NCBI RefSeq assembly: GCF_002930645.1
Contig: NZ_PSNW01000001.1
Span: forward strand, 550,600 to 614,599
Length of the DNA stretch: 64,000 bases
Reading direction: 5' to 3'
Origin: Solimonas fluminis
GTDB lineage: Bacteria; Pseudomonadota; Gammaproteobacteria; Nevskiales; Nevskiaceae
The translations under genes and the position numbers were made by a program. Below are positions 44,856 through 54,205 of this stretch, piece by piece; positions within the stretch are counted from its first letter, which is position 1; each line of letters begins with the position of its first letter. Below the pieces are notes generated by a model that saw nothing but the letters and a program-made list of their open reading frames with translations, searched no databases and was not told where the DNA came from.

Positions 44856-47120
44856 ATGAGGCTGCAGGCCCTGTGGCAGCAGCGTGTGGCCGGCTGGCCC
44901 TGGCTCCTGGCCCCGGGCGGGCTGGTCTGGGGCGCGGGATTCCTGCTGATCCGGGAGTCCCCGGTGGCGATAGCCCTCTGGCTGGGCCTGGGCGTCATCG
45001 GCCTGGCCCTGGCCCTGATCGCCAACCGCCGGCTGGGCCAGGCCCAGCGGGGCCAGCTGGACGTGCTGAAGCAGCTGGCCGCCGGCCGGGTGGAAACCCG
45101 CGCCGCCGCCGACCTGCCCGGCCTGTCGGGCGAACTGAGCCTGCAGATCAACCAGACCGGCCGCCTGCTGGCCCAGTACCGCGACCAGCTCGACCAGCAG
45201 GTCGGCCAGGCCACTACCCGCCTGCGCCAGGACCTGCAGCGGGTCCACGAGAAAAGCGAACTGCTGCGCCGCTCGCTGGCCGACAGCCAGGACTCCGCCC
45301 GGGCCCAGTCGGAGCTGTTCTCCAACCTGTCGCACGAGCTGCGCACCCCGCTGACCGCGATCCTGGGCTATGCCGACCTGCTGCGCCGCTCTGGCCTCAA
45401 CGAGGAGCAGCGCCAGCAGCTCAACACCCTGGACAAGTCGGCGCGCGCGCTGCTGTCCATGATCAACGACCTGCTGGACTGGAGCCGCATCGAGGCCGGC
45501 CACCTGCGCCTGAACGAGGAGAACTTCGACCTTCAGGACACGGTGGAGGACACCACCGCCCTGCTGGCGCCGCTGGCCTACGAGAAGGTGCTGGAGCTGG
45601 TGCAGATCGTCTACCACGACGTGCCACAGAAGCTCGTGGGCGACGGCCCGCGCCTGCGTCAGATCCTGACCAACCTGATCTCCAACGCCATCAAGTTCAC
45701 CGAGAACGGCGAGGTGGTGCTGCGCGTGATGCGCGAGAAGGAGGAAGGCGAGCGGCTATGGCTGCGCTTTGCGATCTCCGACACCGGCGTGGGCATCGCT
45801 CCCGAGCAGCAGCGGCGCCTGTTCCAGCCCTTCCACCAAGTGGGCCGCAGCACGCGCGGCGGCAGCGGCCTGGGCCTGTCGATCACGCGCCGCCTGGCCG
45901 AACTGATGGGTGGCCGCGTGGAGCTGGAAAGCACCCCGGGCAAGGGCTCCATCTTCAGCGCCGTGCTGCCCTTCCGCGGCACCGCCGAGAAGCCGGCGCC
46001 GCAGCCCCTGCAGGAGAAATCCGCCTGGCTGCACGAGGCCCACCCCATCGCCCGCCTGGCACTGACGCACTGGCTGGAGTTCTGGGGCATGCAGGTGCGC
46101 GCCTTCGACTCCGTGGAACGACTCAACGAGGCCCTGCTGCATTCCACGCGCCTGCCCGACGTCGCCATCGCCGGTCTCAAGGAGATCGAGGCCGACGAGC
46201 AATCGGTGATGGAGCTTTGCGGCCTCTGCCGGCAGCACCGCCCGCCGTTGCTGATCCTGGTGGCCTCCGCCTCGCTGGACGTGCACCAGACCGTGCGCGA
46301 TGCCGGTGCCGCTGCCTGCCACGCCAAGTCGATCGGCCGGCGCCTGCTGCAGACCGAGCTGCTGCGCCTGATCTCGCCGCCGGAGGACAAGCAGGAACGG
46401 CCCTTGTCCGACAAGCTTGCCCTGGTAGCCGACAACAATCCGGTCAACCGCCGCTACATCGCCGCGCTCTGCACCGGCCTGGGCCTGGAGGTGGTGGAAG
46501 CCAACGACGGCCGCGAGGCGCTGACGCTGTGGCGCCGCAGCCCGGGAGACTACCTGCTGCTGGATGCGCACATGCCGGAGATGGACGGCCCGGCCTGCGC
46601 GCGCGAGGTGCGCAAGCTGGAAGCGGAGGGCAAGGCCGCCACGCGCAGCCGCATCCTGGCGATCAGCGCCTACCTGGAGCCGCACGAGCGCCGCGACTTC
46701 CTGGAAGCCGGTGCCGACGAGATCCTGCTCAAGCCCTTCGACGAGCGCCAGCTGCTGCGCGCCCTGGTCCCGGCCACGACCGCCGCCAGCGCGCCGGTCT
46801 CGACGATGCTGACCGAGGACCCGGACCTGCTGGCCCTGCTGCGCGAGGAACTGCCGCACCAGTTCGCCGCCCTGGAAACCGCCTGCGCCGTCAACGACCT
46901 GGACCTGGCGCGGGAGTCCGCCCACACGGTGCACGGCACCGCCGCCTTCTACCACCTCACCAGCCTGCGCCAGAGCACCGCCGCCCTGGAGCATAGCCTC
47001 AAGCGCGTCCAGGCCATCGCCGGCGATGCGCAAATCGCGGAGCAGCTGCATGCCGTGCGCACAGCGGTGGCGGAGACGCTGACGGCGATCGCGCGAAAGA
47101 GCGTGGCGACGAGGACGTGA
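44856..47120 (+). CDS. barA: Hybrid sensor histidine kinase of the GacS/BarA type
   Basis: A 754-residue tripartite kinase. Two membrane segments (about 14-32 and 36-56) leave only about four residues outside, so the periplasmic sensing domain of GacS is missing. A HAMP-like linker is followed by the H-box SNLSHELRTPL (His160), the ATPase with N, G1 and G2 boxes to about 385, a degenerate receiver (about 388-505), a true receiver (about 520-640, Asp570 in LLLDAHMPEMDG) and an HPt domain with AHTVHGTA (His690). It should phosphorylate a GacA/UvrY regulator located elsewhere. Assignment rests on domain order and the cysM-rlmD neighbourhood. Confidence 0.83.
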   Translation: MRLQALWQQRVAGWPWLLAPGGLVWGAGFLLIRESPVAIALWLGLGVIGLALALIANRRLGQAQRGQLDVLKQLAAGRVETRAAADLPGLSGELSLQINQTGRLLAQYRDQLDQQVGQATTRLRQDLQRVHEKSELLRRSLADSQDSARAQSELFSNLSHELRTPLTAILGYADLLRRSGLNEEQRQQLNTLDKSARALLSMINDLLDWSRIEAGHLRLNEENFDLQDTVEDTTALLAPLAYEKVLELVQIVYHDVPQKLVGDGPRLRQILTNLISNAIKFTENGEVVLRVMREKEEGERLWLRFAISDTGVGIAPEQQRRLFQPFHQVGRSTRGGSGLGLSITRRLAELMGGRVELESTPGKGSIFSAVLPFRGTAEKPAPQPLQEKSAWLHEAHPIARLALTHWLEFWGMQVRAFDSVERLNEALLHSTRLPDVAIAGLKEIEADEQSVMELCGLCRQHRPPLLILVASASLDVHQTVRDAGAAACHAKSIGRRLLQTELLRLISPPEDKQERPLSDKLALVADNNPVNRRYIAALCTGLGLEVVEANDGREALTLWRRSPGDYLLLDAHMPEMDGPACAREVRKLEAEGKAATRSRILAISAYLEPHERRDFLEAGADEILLKPFDERQLLRALVPATTAASAPVSTMLTEDPDLLALLREELPHQFAALETACAVNDLDLARESAHTVHGTAAFYHLTSLRQSTAALEHSLKRVQAIAGDAQIAEQLHAVRTAVAETLTAIARKSVATRT

Positions 47121-47125
47121 AAAGA

Positions 47126-47158
47126 CAGTGCTGAGTGCTGAGGACTGAGTGCCGAGTA
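47126..47158. repeat. Degenerate inverted copies of the heptamer
   Basis: Four imperfect copies of CTGAGTG, the reverse complement of the unit in the array at 47233-47799, begin six bases after the barA stop. They read CTGAGTG, CTGAGGA, CTGAGTG and CCGAGTA. With the array they could form a long cruciform or RNA hairpin around the palindrome between them. Confidence 0.75.
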
Positions 47159-47185
47159 ACAGCAGGCGCCCTGGGGTCTTCGGCA

Positions 47186-47234
47186 TGTAGGAGCCCGCTT
47201 GCTGGCGACCGTCGCCAGCAAGCGGGCTCCTACA
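47186..47234. repeat. REP-like perfect palindrome
   Basis: Arms of 24 bp (47186-47209 and 47211-47234) are perfectly complementary around a single C. The sequence GTAGGAGCCCGCTTGCTGGC is very close to REP elements of pseudomonads (GTAGGAGC...GCTTGC). It lies between degenerate heptamers and the perfect array. It could stop both convergent transcripts. Confidence 0.75.
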
Positions 47235-47799
47235 CTCAGCACTCAGCACTCAGCACTCAGCACTCAGCACTCAGCACTCAGCACTCAGCACTCAGCACTC
47301 AGCACTCAGCACTCAGCACTCAGCACTCAGCACTCAGCACTCAGCACTCAGCACTCAGCACTCAGCACTCAGCACTCAGCACTCAGCACTCAGCACTCAG
47401 CACTCAGCACTCAGCACTCAGCACTCAGCACTCAGCACTCAGCACTCAGCACTCAGCACTCAGCACTCAGCACTCAGCACTCAGCACTCAGCACTCAGCA
47501 CTCAGCACTCAGCACTCAGCACTCAGCACTCAGCACTCAGCACTCAGCACTCAGCACTCAGCACTCAGCACTCAGCACTCAGCACTCAGCACTCAGCACT
47601 CAGCACTCAGCACTCAGCACTCAGCACTCAGCACTCAGCACTCAGCACTCAGCACTCAGCACTCAGCACTCAGCACTCAGCACTCAGCACTCAGCACTCA
47701 GCACTCAGCACTCAGCACTCAGCACTCAGCACTCAGCACTCAGCACTCAGCACTCAGCACTCAGCACTCAGCACTCAGCACTCAGCACTCAGCACTCAG
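47233..47799. repeat. Heptanucleotide tandem array, 81 copies of CACTCAG
   Basis: 567 bp made of exactly 81 perfect 7-bp units with no visible substitution or indel. Read rightward it has no stop codon in any frame and would encode the same heptapeptide repeat (LSTQHSA) in all three. Read leftward it has TGA in all three frames. It lies between the convergent barA and pdxJ genes and ends two bases before the pdxJ stop codon. I regard it as non-coding. The perfect identity implies recent expansion by slippage or strong homogenisation. Confidence 0.95.
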
Positions 47800-47801
47800 C
47801 A

Positions 47802-48548
47802 CTAGCGAAGCGTCCGCGCTTCCGTCATCGCCCGCTTCATCTCGGCGACCGCCGCCGGGAAACCCACGAACACCGATCGCGACACGATGCTGTGTCCGAT
47901 GTTCAGCTCCTCGATCTCCGGGATGCGTGCGATGGCGCCGACGTTCTGCACCGTCAGCCCGTGTCCGGCATGCACCTCCAGCCCGGCCTTCTTCGCACTG
48001 CGTGCAAACTTCATGATGCGCTCCAGTTCCGCCGCCTGCTTGCTGCCGCGCGTATCGGCATAGCCGCCGGTGTGGATCTCGATCTGCGGCGCGCCGGCGG
48101 CCCGGGTCGCCTTCAGCTGCGCCGGGTCGGCGTCGATGAACAGGGCCACGACGATGCCTGCCTTCTCCAGCCGGCGGCAGGCATCCTTCACCGCCTCCAG
48201 CTGGCCGGCGACGTCCAGGCCGCCCTCGGTGGTCAGCTCCGCCCGCTTCTCCGGCACCAGGCAGACGTACTTCGGCCGCATCTGGCAGGCGAAGTCGATC
48301 ATGAAGGGCGTGATCGCCATTTCCAGGTTCAGCGGCACCGGGCTGACACGCAGCAGGCGCTCGATGTCATGGTCCTGGATGTGCCGGCGATCCTCGCGCA
48401 GGTGCATGGTGATGCTGTCGGCGCCCGCGCTGGCGGCGACCAGGCTGGCTTCCACCGGGTCCGGGTAGGGCGTGCCCCGGGCCTGGCGCAGCGTGGCGAC
48501 ATGATCGACGTTGACGCCGAGACGGATGGCGGAAAGCTTGGAGGGCAT
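47802..48548 (-). CDS. pdxJ: Pyridoxine 5'-phosphate synthase
   Basis: A 248-residue TIM barrel. It starts with LGVNVDHVATLRQARGT (catalytic Glu-His region), contains DSITMHLREDRRHIQDHD and the GHGLTVQN active-site loop. It makes pyridoxine phosphate, the last step of de novo vitamin B6 synthesis. It is the last gene of the rpoE-lepA-rnc block. Its TAG stop lies in CACTAG, a decayed last unit of the heptamer array, and TGA codons follow in all frames. Confidence 0.93.
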   Translation of the reverse strand: MPSKLSAIRLGVNVDHVATLRQARGTPYPDPVEASLVAASAGADSITMHLREDRRHIQDHDIERLLRVSPVPLNLEMAITPFMIDFACQMRPKYVCLVPEKRAELTTEGGLDVAGQLEAVKDACRRLEKAGIVVALFIDADPAQLKATRAAGAPQIEIHTGGYADTRGSKQAAELERIMKFARSAKKAGLEVHAGHGLTVQNVGAIARIPEIEELNIGHSIVSRSVFVGFPAAVAEMKRAMTEARTLR

Positions 48549-48577
48549 GGTGGCAGCCGGCTGCAAGGAGGGCCGCA

Positions 48578-49267
48578 TCATACCCTTGCGCGGAGCTGCC
48601 GCAGCAGCTTGGCAGTCTCCAGTTCGCGGCCGCCCAGCTGGCGACGCACCCGCTCGCGCATCAGGCGGCGCAGCTCCGTGCGCCATTCCCCCTCACCCGC
48701 GGGCTCCCCGTCGCGCAGGGCGATCAGGGCGCGGCCGGAGCAGTGCCCACGCGCGGAGGGCTGGAATCCTTCCTGTTCGCTGTAGAGATAGCGCAGAGCG
48801 GGGTCGATGTCCTCCGGGATATCCAGGCCGTAGCCGATGTCGGCCAGCAGGGCCTTCTCGAACAGGCGCAGCGCAAACTCGGCCTCCGCCCCCGGCAGGG
48901 CTGCCAGGGCCTCGCCGTAGGCGCGGTAGGCATCCGGATGCGGATCCTGGCGATGCAGCAGGCGCAGCAGCAGCTCGTTGAGATACCAGCCGTAGAACAG
49001 GCGCTCGCCCGCCAGTCCCGGAGGCGGGCCGTTGGCCTCGACTCCGGTCAGGGCTGCCAGTTCGCCGCGCTGGGTCCAGCTCAGGAGCAGGGGACGCAGG
49101 GGCTGCAGCAGGGCGCGATGGCGGGACTTCGCCCCCCGTGCGCCCTTGGCGACCAGGCCGATGCGGCCGTGCCGTTCGCTGAAGGCTTCGACCAGGAGGC
49201 TGGTTTCGCTGTAGGGCCTGGCGCTAAGCAGCCAGCAGGGTTCCAGCTGGACGCGCCCATGGTCCAT
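48578..49267 (-). CDS. recO: DNA repair protein RecO
   Basis: A 229-residue RecO with the N-terminal OB-fold (PCWLLSARPYSETSLLVEAF) and the C-terminal helical part that in this family often holds a zinc site. With RecR it loads RecA onto SSB-coated gaps. It lies between era and pdxJ in the normal order. Confidence 0.88.
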   Translation of the reverse strand: MDHGRVQLEPCWLLSARPYSETSLLVEAFSERHGRIGLVAKGARGAKSRHRALLQPLRPLLLSWTQRGELAALTGVEANGPPPGLAGERLFYGWYLNELLLRLLHRQDPHPDAYRAYGEALAALPGAEAEFALRLFEKALLADIGYGLDIPEDIDPALRYLYSEQEGFQPSARGHCSGRALIALRDGEPAGEGEWRTELRRLMRERVRRQLGGRELETAKLLRQLRARV

Positions 49268-49283
49268 GACGGCGCTGCCGGCC

Positions 49284-50168
49284 CTAGTCGGGCGTCAGTC
49301 CGAAGCGCTTGAGCATCTTCGGGTCGTCGCTCCAGTTCTCGCGGATCTTGCACCAGAGCTTCAGGAAGATCTTGCGCCCCAGCATGCGCTCCAGGTCGCG
49401 TCGCGCGGAACTGCCGATGGCCTTCAGCGTTTCGCCGGCTTCGCCGATCACGATCTTCTTCTGGCCTTCGCGCTCCACCCAGATCACGGCATGGATGCGA
49501 TCGAGATTGCCCTCTCGCTTGTAGTCCTCGATCTCCACGGTGGTGGAGTACGGCAGCTCCTGGTGCAGCGTACGGATCAGCTTCTCGCGCACCACCTCGG
49601 CCACGGTGAAGCCCAGGTCGTTGCCGGTGACCATGTCCTCCGGGTAGAGGGGGTCGCCCTCGGGCAGGCGGCTGAACAACTCGTCGACCAGTCCCTTGAG
49701 GTTGGACTTCTTCAGGGCGGACAGGGGCACGATGAAGGCGAAGTCGCGCCGGGCTGCAAGCTTCTGCAGTTCCGGCAGCAGCTTTTCCTTGTCGTCGATG
49801 CGGTCGATCTTGTTGACCACCAGGCCCACCGGCACGGGCAGGCCCTCGAGGCGCTGCAGGACCGCCGCGTCCTCCTCGGTCCAGCGCCCCAGTTCCACCA
49901 CGAACAGCACCAGGTCCATGTCGTGGATGGCACCGGCGGCCGCCTGGTTCATCACGCGGTTGAGCGCGCGGGTCTCCTTGCGGTGCAGGCCCGGGGTATC
50001 GACGAAGACAACCTGGCCGCGCTCGTCGTGCAGCACGCCCTGGATGCGGTGCCGCGTGGTCTGCGGCTTGTGGGAGACGATGCTCACCTTCTGGCCCACG
50101 AGGGCGTTCACGAGGGAGGATTTCCCCACGTTGGGACGCCCGATAACCGAAACCATTCCGCTACGCAT
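49284..50168 (-). CDS. era: GTPase Era
   Basis: A 294-residue GTPase with G1 GRPNVGKSS, G3 DTPG, G4 NKID and a C-terminal KH domain (about 215-290) that binds the 3' end of 16S rRNA. It takes part in 30S ribosome maturation. The ATG at 50168 overlaps the rnc stop by 8 bp. Confidence 0.93.
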   Translation of the reverse strand: MRSGMVSVIGRPNVGKSSLVNALVGQKVSIVSHKPQTTRHRIQGVLHDERGQVVFVDTPGLHRKETRALNRVMNQAAAGAIHDMDLVLFVVELGRWTEEDAAVLQRLEGLPVPVGLVVNKIDRIDDKEKLLPELQKLAARRDFAFIVPLSALKKSNLKGLVDELFSRLPEGDPLYPEDMVTGNDLGFTVAEVVREKLIRTLHQELPYSTTVEIEDYKREGNLDRIHAVIWVEREGQKKIVIGEAGETLKAIGSSARRDLERMLGRKIFLKLWCKIRENWSDDPKMLKRFGLTPD

Positions 50169-50823
50169 GGATCTTGGCAATCATCAGTTCGGCCGCGCGC
50201 TGCTCGGCGCTGCGGCGGGAAGCCCCTTCGGACTCGGTGAAGGATTCGTTGTCGGGCAACAGGCAGCGCACGGCAAAGCGGCGCGCGTGCGGCGGACCGG
50301 ATTCCGACAGGATCTCGTATCGCGGCAGGGGACGGCCATCGGCCTGCAGGGCCTCCTGCAGGCGGGTCTTGGGATCCTTGAGGGATTCGGCGTCCGGCAG
50401 GTCGGCCAGCAGGGGCGCATACAGGCGCTCGCAGACGGCACGCGCCGCCTCGAAGCCGCCATCGAGATAGACGGCGCCGATCACGGCCTCCACCGCATCG
50501 GCCAGGATCGAGTCGCGCCGGTAGCCGCCGGACTTCAGCTCGCTCTCGCCCAGCCGCAGCAGCTCGCCGAGCTGCAGGTCGCGCCCCAGCCGCGCCAGGG
50601 TTTCCTCGCGGACCAGGCTGGCACGCAGGCGCGACAGCGCTCCTTCCTCCGCCTTCGGCTGCAGCGAATACAGCCGCTCGCCGATCACGAAGTTCAGCAG
50701 GCCGTCGCCGAGGAACTCGAGCCGCTCGTTGTTGCCGTGCGCGTAGCTGCGGTGCGTCAGCGCCTGCTGCAGCAGAGCCGAATCTCGGAAGTTGTATCCA
50801 AGGCGTCGAGACAGTTCCATCAA
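50161..50823 (-). CDS. rnc: Ribonuclease III
   Basis: A 220-residue enzyme with the nuclease signature ERLEFLGDGLLNFVI (about 36-50) and a C-terminal double-strand RNA-binding domain (about 150-218). It processes rRNA precursors and double-stranded RNA. It is coupled to era by overlap. Confidence 0.93.
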   Translation of the reverse strand: MMELSRRLGYNFRDSALLQQALTHRSYAHGNNERLEFLGDGLLNFVIGERLYSLQPKAEEGALSRLRASLVREETLARLGRDLQLGELLRLGESELKSGGYRRDSILADAVEAVIGAVYLDGGFEAARAVCERLYAPLLADLPDAESLKDPKTRLQEALQADGRPLPRYEILSESGPPHARRFAVRCLLPDNESFTESEGASRRSAEQRAAELMIAKIHA

Positions 50824-50837
50824 GGGCTTATGTGAGG

Positions 50838-51221
50838 CTAGCCCGCAGAACTCGACATCTTCACCTCACCCTCGAAATGAATGACGATATAGATGTTGTA
50901 GAACAGCTTCTCACGTGCCTCATAATCGTAGACCAGAAAGCGACCGCCCTCACTGCGTTTGAGCTTGATGTCCTTTGGGTCTATGCGCGTGATGTCATCA
51001 ATCGACCAATATCGCTCCAGGCCACGACGCATCGAATAGCCATTGTCATCTTTGCTGACATCGCCTTCAGTGGCGAACTTGTTCAATGCGCTAACAAGCT
51101 TGAACTGATTCATATAGATCGGGAAACACTTCGCGCCGACAATGGCTACAAAAGCGATGACCCCGAAAATGAACAGCAGGCCGAACCAGCCGATACCCTT
51201 CTGACGATGACGAGACTGCAT
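50838..51221 (-). CDS. DUF4845 family protein
   Basis: A 127-residue protein with one N-terminal membrane segment (GIGWFGLLFIFGVIAFVAIV) and a periplasmic remainder, as in DUF4845 proteins placed between lepB and rnc in many gammaproteobacteria. The function is unknown. The gene is clearly AT-richer than its neighbours and uses codons such as AAA, AAT and TTT that they avoid. This points to a different recent history or weak selection. Confidence 0.75.
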   Translation of the reverse strand: MQSRHRQKGIGWFGLLFIFGVIAFVAIVGAKCFPIYMNQFKLVSALNKFATEGDVSKDDNGYSMRRGLERYWSIDDITRIDPKDIKLKRSEGGRFLVYDYEAREKLFYNIYIVIHFEGEVKMSSSAG

Positions 51222-51250
51222 GGGTTCCCTCCCCTTACCCGTGGATACCG

Positions 51251-52027
51251 CTATTTAATCACGGTTCCGATACGCGAGAAATCGACCCGCGTCCGGACGC
51301 TGTCCCAGCTCATCCAGATGAAAAACGCCTTGCCGACCAGGTTCTTCTCCGGCACGGTGCCCCAGACGCGGCTGTCCGAACTGCCGTCGCGGTTGTCACC
51401 CATGGCGAAGTACTGCCCCTCCGGCACGGTGAACTCGAAGTCATCCGAGGGACGGTCCGGGTCGACCAGGACATGGTGCCGGACGCCGGCTAGGTCTTCC
51501 GACAGGCGGTAGACCACCCCGGAGGCATGCGGCCCCTGCACCGGGAAGGCGCCGTCGGCCTCCTGGGACATCTCCTGGCCGTTCACCGTCAGGCGCTTTT
51601 CCTTGTAGGCGATATGGTCGCCCGGCAGTCCGATGATGCGCTTGATGTAGTCCTGGCGCGGATCCAGGGGATAGCGGAACACCACGATGTCGCCGCGCTG
51701 CGGCTCACCGTTGGCCAGGAACTTGGTATGGAAGGCCGGGTCCCGCAGGCCGTAGGCGAACTTGTTCACCAGGATGAAATCGCCCACCAGCAGGGTGGGA
51801 ATCATCGACCCGGAGGGTATCCGGAAGGGCTCGGCGACGAAGGACCGCAACAGCAGCACGGCGGCGATCACCGGGAAGAAGGACTGGCAGAAGTCGACGA
51901 TGGCATTGGGCGGCACGCCCTCGCCGCGGCGCGGCGCCAGCACCCACTTGTTCAGCGCCCAGCCGATGCCGGTCAGCAGGGTCGCCGCCGTCAGCAGCAC
52001 CGCGAAATCGACGTGGAAATCCTGCAT
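51251..52027 (-). CDS. lepB: Signal peptidase I
   Basis: A 258-residue enzyme with two N-terminal membrane segments (about 9-27 and 48-64). The catalytic Ser lies in PSGSMIPTL, the catalytic Lys in DYIKRIIGLPGD, and the conserved box is GDNRDGSSDSR. It cleaves signal peptides on the periplasmic face. It follows lepA as in E. coli. Confidence 0.93.
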   Translation of the reverse strand: MQDFHVDFAVLLTAATLLTGIGWALNKWVLAPRRGEGVPPNAIVDFCQSFFPVIAAVLLLRSFVAEPFRIPSGSMIPTLLVGDFILVNKFAYGLRDPAFHTKFLANGEPQRGDIVVFRYPLDPRQDYIKRIIGLPGDHIAYKEKRLTVNGQEMSQEADGAFPVQGPHASGVVYRLSEDLAGVRHHVLVDPDRPSDDFEFTVPEGQYFAMGDNRDGSSDSRVWGTVPEKNLVGKAFFIWMSWDSVRTRVDFSRIGTVIK

Positions 52028-52047
52028 CGGCTTCTATCCTCGGGAGC

Positions 52048-53850
52048 TTACTTCTTCTTGTCCACGCCCAGCACGGCGAGGAAGGCTTCCTGCGGGATTT
52101 CCACGGAGCCCACCTGCTTCATGCGCTTCTTGCCTTCCTTCTGCTTTTCCAGGAGCTTGCGCTTGCGCGAGGCGTCGCCGCCGTAGCACTTGGCGGTCAC
52201 GTCCTTGCGCAGCGCCTTGACCGTGCTGCGGGCGATGATCTTGGATCCTATCGCCGCCTGGATCGCGATATCGAACATCTGGCGATGGATGACGTCCTGC
52301 ATCTTCTCGCAGAGATCGCGGCCGCGGTTGTAGGCGTTGTCCCGGTGCACGATGGTGGCCAGCGCGTCGACCTTGTCGCCGTTGACCAGCACGTCCAGGC
52401 GCACCAGGTCCGCGGCGCGGAACTCCAGGAAGTCGTACTCGAAGGACGCATAGCCGCGCGACACGCTCTTCAGCCGGTCGAAGAAGTCGAGCACGACCTC
52501 GGCCATCGGCATCTCCACCTCCAGCTGCACCTGGGAGCCGAGATAGCGCAGGTTGCGCTGCACGCCGCGCTTCTCCATGCAAAGCTGCATCACCGAGCCG
52601 ACGTAGTCGGGCGGCATCAGCACGCGGGCGACGATGATCGGCTCGCGGATTTCGTCGATGTTGCCCGGCTCCGGCAGCTCGGCCGGGTTGTCGACCTTCT
52701 TCACCTCGCCCTGGGTGGTCAGCACCTCGTAGACCACCGAAGGCGCCGTGGTGATCAGGTTCAGGTTGTACTCGCGCTCCAGGCGCTCCTGCACGATCTC
52801 CATGTGCAGCATGCCCAGGAAGCCGATGCGGAAACCGAAACCCAGGGCCGTGGAGTTCTCGGGTTCGAACTGCAGCGCGGAATCGTTGAGGCGCAGCTTC
52901 TGCAGCGACTCGCGGAAGTCCTCGAAATCCTCGGCGTCGATCGGGAACATGCCGGCGAACACGCGCGGCTGCACCTGGCGGAAACCCGGCAGCTGTTCTC
53001 CGCAGGGCGCGCTGGCACGGGTCAGGGTATCGCCCACCGGGGCGCCGAAGATGTCCTTGATGCCGGCGATGATGAAGCCCACCTCGCCGGTTTCCAGCTT
53101 TTCCTTGAACACGCGCTTGGGCGTATGGACGCCCATCATCGTGATCTCGTAGTCCTTGCCGGTCGACATCACGCGGATCTTCTCGCCCTTGGCGATGGAA
53201 CCGTTGACGATGCGCACCAGCGACACCACCCCCAGGTAGTTGTCGAACCAGGAATCGACGATCAGCGCCTGCAGGCGGCCATCCGGGTCGCCCTTGGGCG
53301 CCGGCAGCTGCGCCACCACCGCCTCCAGCACGGCCGGGACGTTGAGGCCGGTCTTGGCCGAGATGCGCAGGGCATCCACCGCGCTGATGCCGATGACCTG
53401 CTCGATCTCGTCGGCCACGCGGTCGGGTTCGGCGTTCTGCAGGTCCACCTTGTTCAGCACCGGCAGCACTTCCAGGTGCTGCTCCAGCGCGGTGTAGCAG
53501 TTGGCCACCGACTGCGCCTCGACGCCCTGCGAGGCATCCACCACCAGCAGCGCGCCCTCGCAGGCGAACAGCGAGCGCGACACCTCGTAGGAGAAGTCGA
53601 CGTGACCCGGGGTGTCGATGATGTTGAACTGGTAGATCTCGCCGCTGGCGGCGCGATAGTGCAGCTGCACCGCCTGGGCCTTGATGGTGATGCCGCGCTC
53701 GCGCTCGATCGGGTTGTTGTCGAGGATCTGCTCCGTCATCTCGCGCAGTTCGAGACCACCGGTCAGCTGGATGAAGCGGTCGGCCAGCGTGGACTTGCCG
53801 TGGTCGATGTGCGCGATGATGCAGAAATTGCGGATGTTTTCTTGTTTCAT
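52048..53850 (-). CDS. lepA: Elongation factor 4
   Basis: A 600-residue translational GTPase: G1 AHIDHGKST (about 12-20), G3 DTPGH and G4 NKVD, domains related to EF-G and a unique C-terminal domain (about 485-600) rich in Lys. It acts on stalled or misplaced ribosomes. It lies directly before lepB. Confidence 0.95.
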   Translation of the reverse strand: MKQENIRNFCIIAHIDHGKSTLADRFIQLTGGLELREMTEQILDNNPIERERGITIKAQAVQLHYRAASGEIYQFNIIDTPGHVDFSYEVSRSLFACEGALLVVDASQGVEAQSVANCYTALEQHLEVLPVLNKVDLQNAEPDRVADEIEQVIGISAVDALRISAKTGLNVPAVLEAVVAQLPAPKGDPDGRLQALIVDSWFDNYLGVVSLVRIVNGSIAKGEKIRVMSTGKDYEITMMGVHTPKRVFKEKLETGEVGFIIAGIKDIFGAPVGDTLTRASAPCGEQLPGFRQVQPRVFAGMFPIDAEDFEDFRESLQKLRLNDSALQFEPENSTALGFGFRIGFLGMLHMEIVQERLEREYNLNLITTAPSVVYEVLTTQGEVKKVDNPAELPEPGNIDEIREPIIVARVLMPPDYVGSVMQLCMEKRGVQRNLRYLGSQVQLEVEMPMAEVVLDFFDRLKSVSRGYASFEYDFLEFRAADLVRLDVLVNGDKVDALATIVHRDNAYNRGRDLCEKMQDVIHRQMFDIAIQAAIGSKIIARSTVKALRKDVTAKCYGGDASRKRKLLEKQKEGKKRMKQVGSVEIPQEAFLAVLGVDKKK

Positions 53851-53905
53851 GGGAATCTGCGGCCGGGGGCCGCCAGCGAGGCCGCGCAGTATATAGCGAG
53901 CGGGC

Positions 53906-54187
53906 CTAGAGGGCTTCGGCCACCCGCTCGGGGTCCAGGCGCCCCTCGCTCAGGACCCGGCCCGAGGCATCCAGCAGGACCGGGATGCGGAGGCCGTATT
54001 CCTGCCGCCATTCCGGGCGGGAGTCGACGTCGGCCCGCTCCAGCGCAAAGCGGCCGGGGCCGAACTCGGCCAGGAGGTCCTCCTCCAGTTCGTCGCAGAG
54101 ACAGCAGCCGGGCCGCGACAGCAGCAGCAGAGGCAGGCCTTGGCGATGACTAGATGTCATCGCCTGCGCCGCCGATGGCCCGGCCAT
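53906..54187 (-). CDS. Glutaredoxin/thioredoxin-like DUF836 protein
   Basis: A 93-residue thioredoxin-fold protein with a redox motif [11 protein letters not shown] near residues 24-34 and the cis-Pro segment [13 protein letters not shown]. Such proteins are common between degP and lepA. Its partner is unknown. ATG codons at 54187 and 54160 are both possible, and the shorter start fits the family better. Confidence 0.72.
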   Translation of the reverse strand: MAGPSAAQAMTSSHRQGLPLLLLSRPGCCLCDELEEDLLAEFGPGRFALERADVDSRPEWRQEYGLRIPVLLDASGRVLSEGRLDPERVAEAL

Positions 54188-54205
54188 GGAGCATCTGGCA
54201 CAGGC

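Noticed and set aside
47233-47799. Array considered as CRISPR
   Set aside because: The unit is 7 bp with no spacers, and no cas gene is present.
47135-48785. Two long rightward open frames encoding many LSTQHSA repeats
   Set aside because: They exist only because the heptamer array has no stop on this strand. They then run antisense through pdxJ. There is no ribosome-binding site or signal sequence to support translation.
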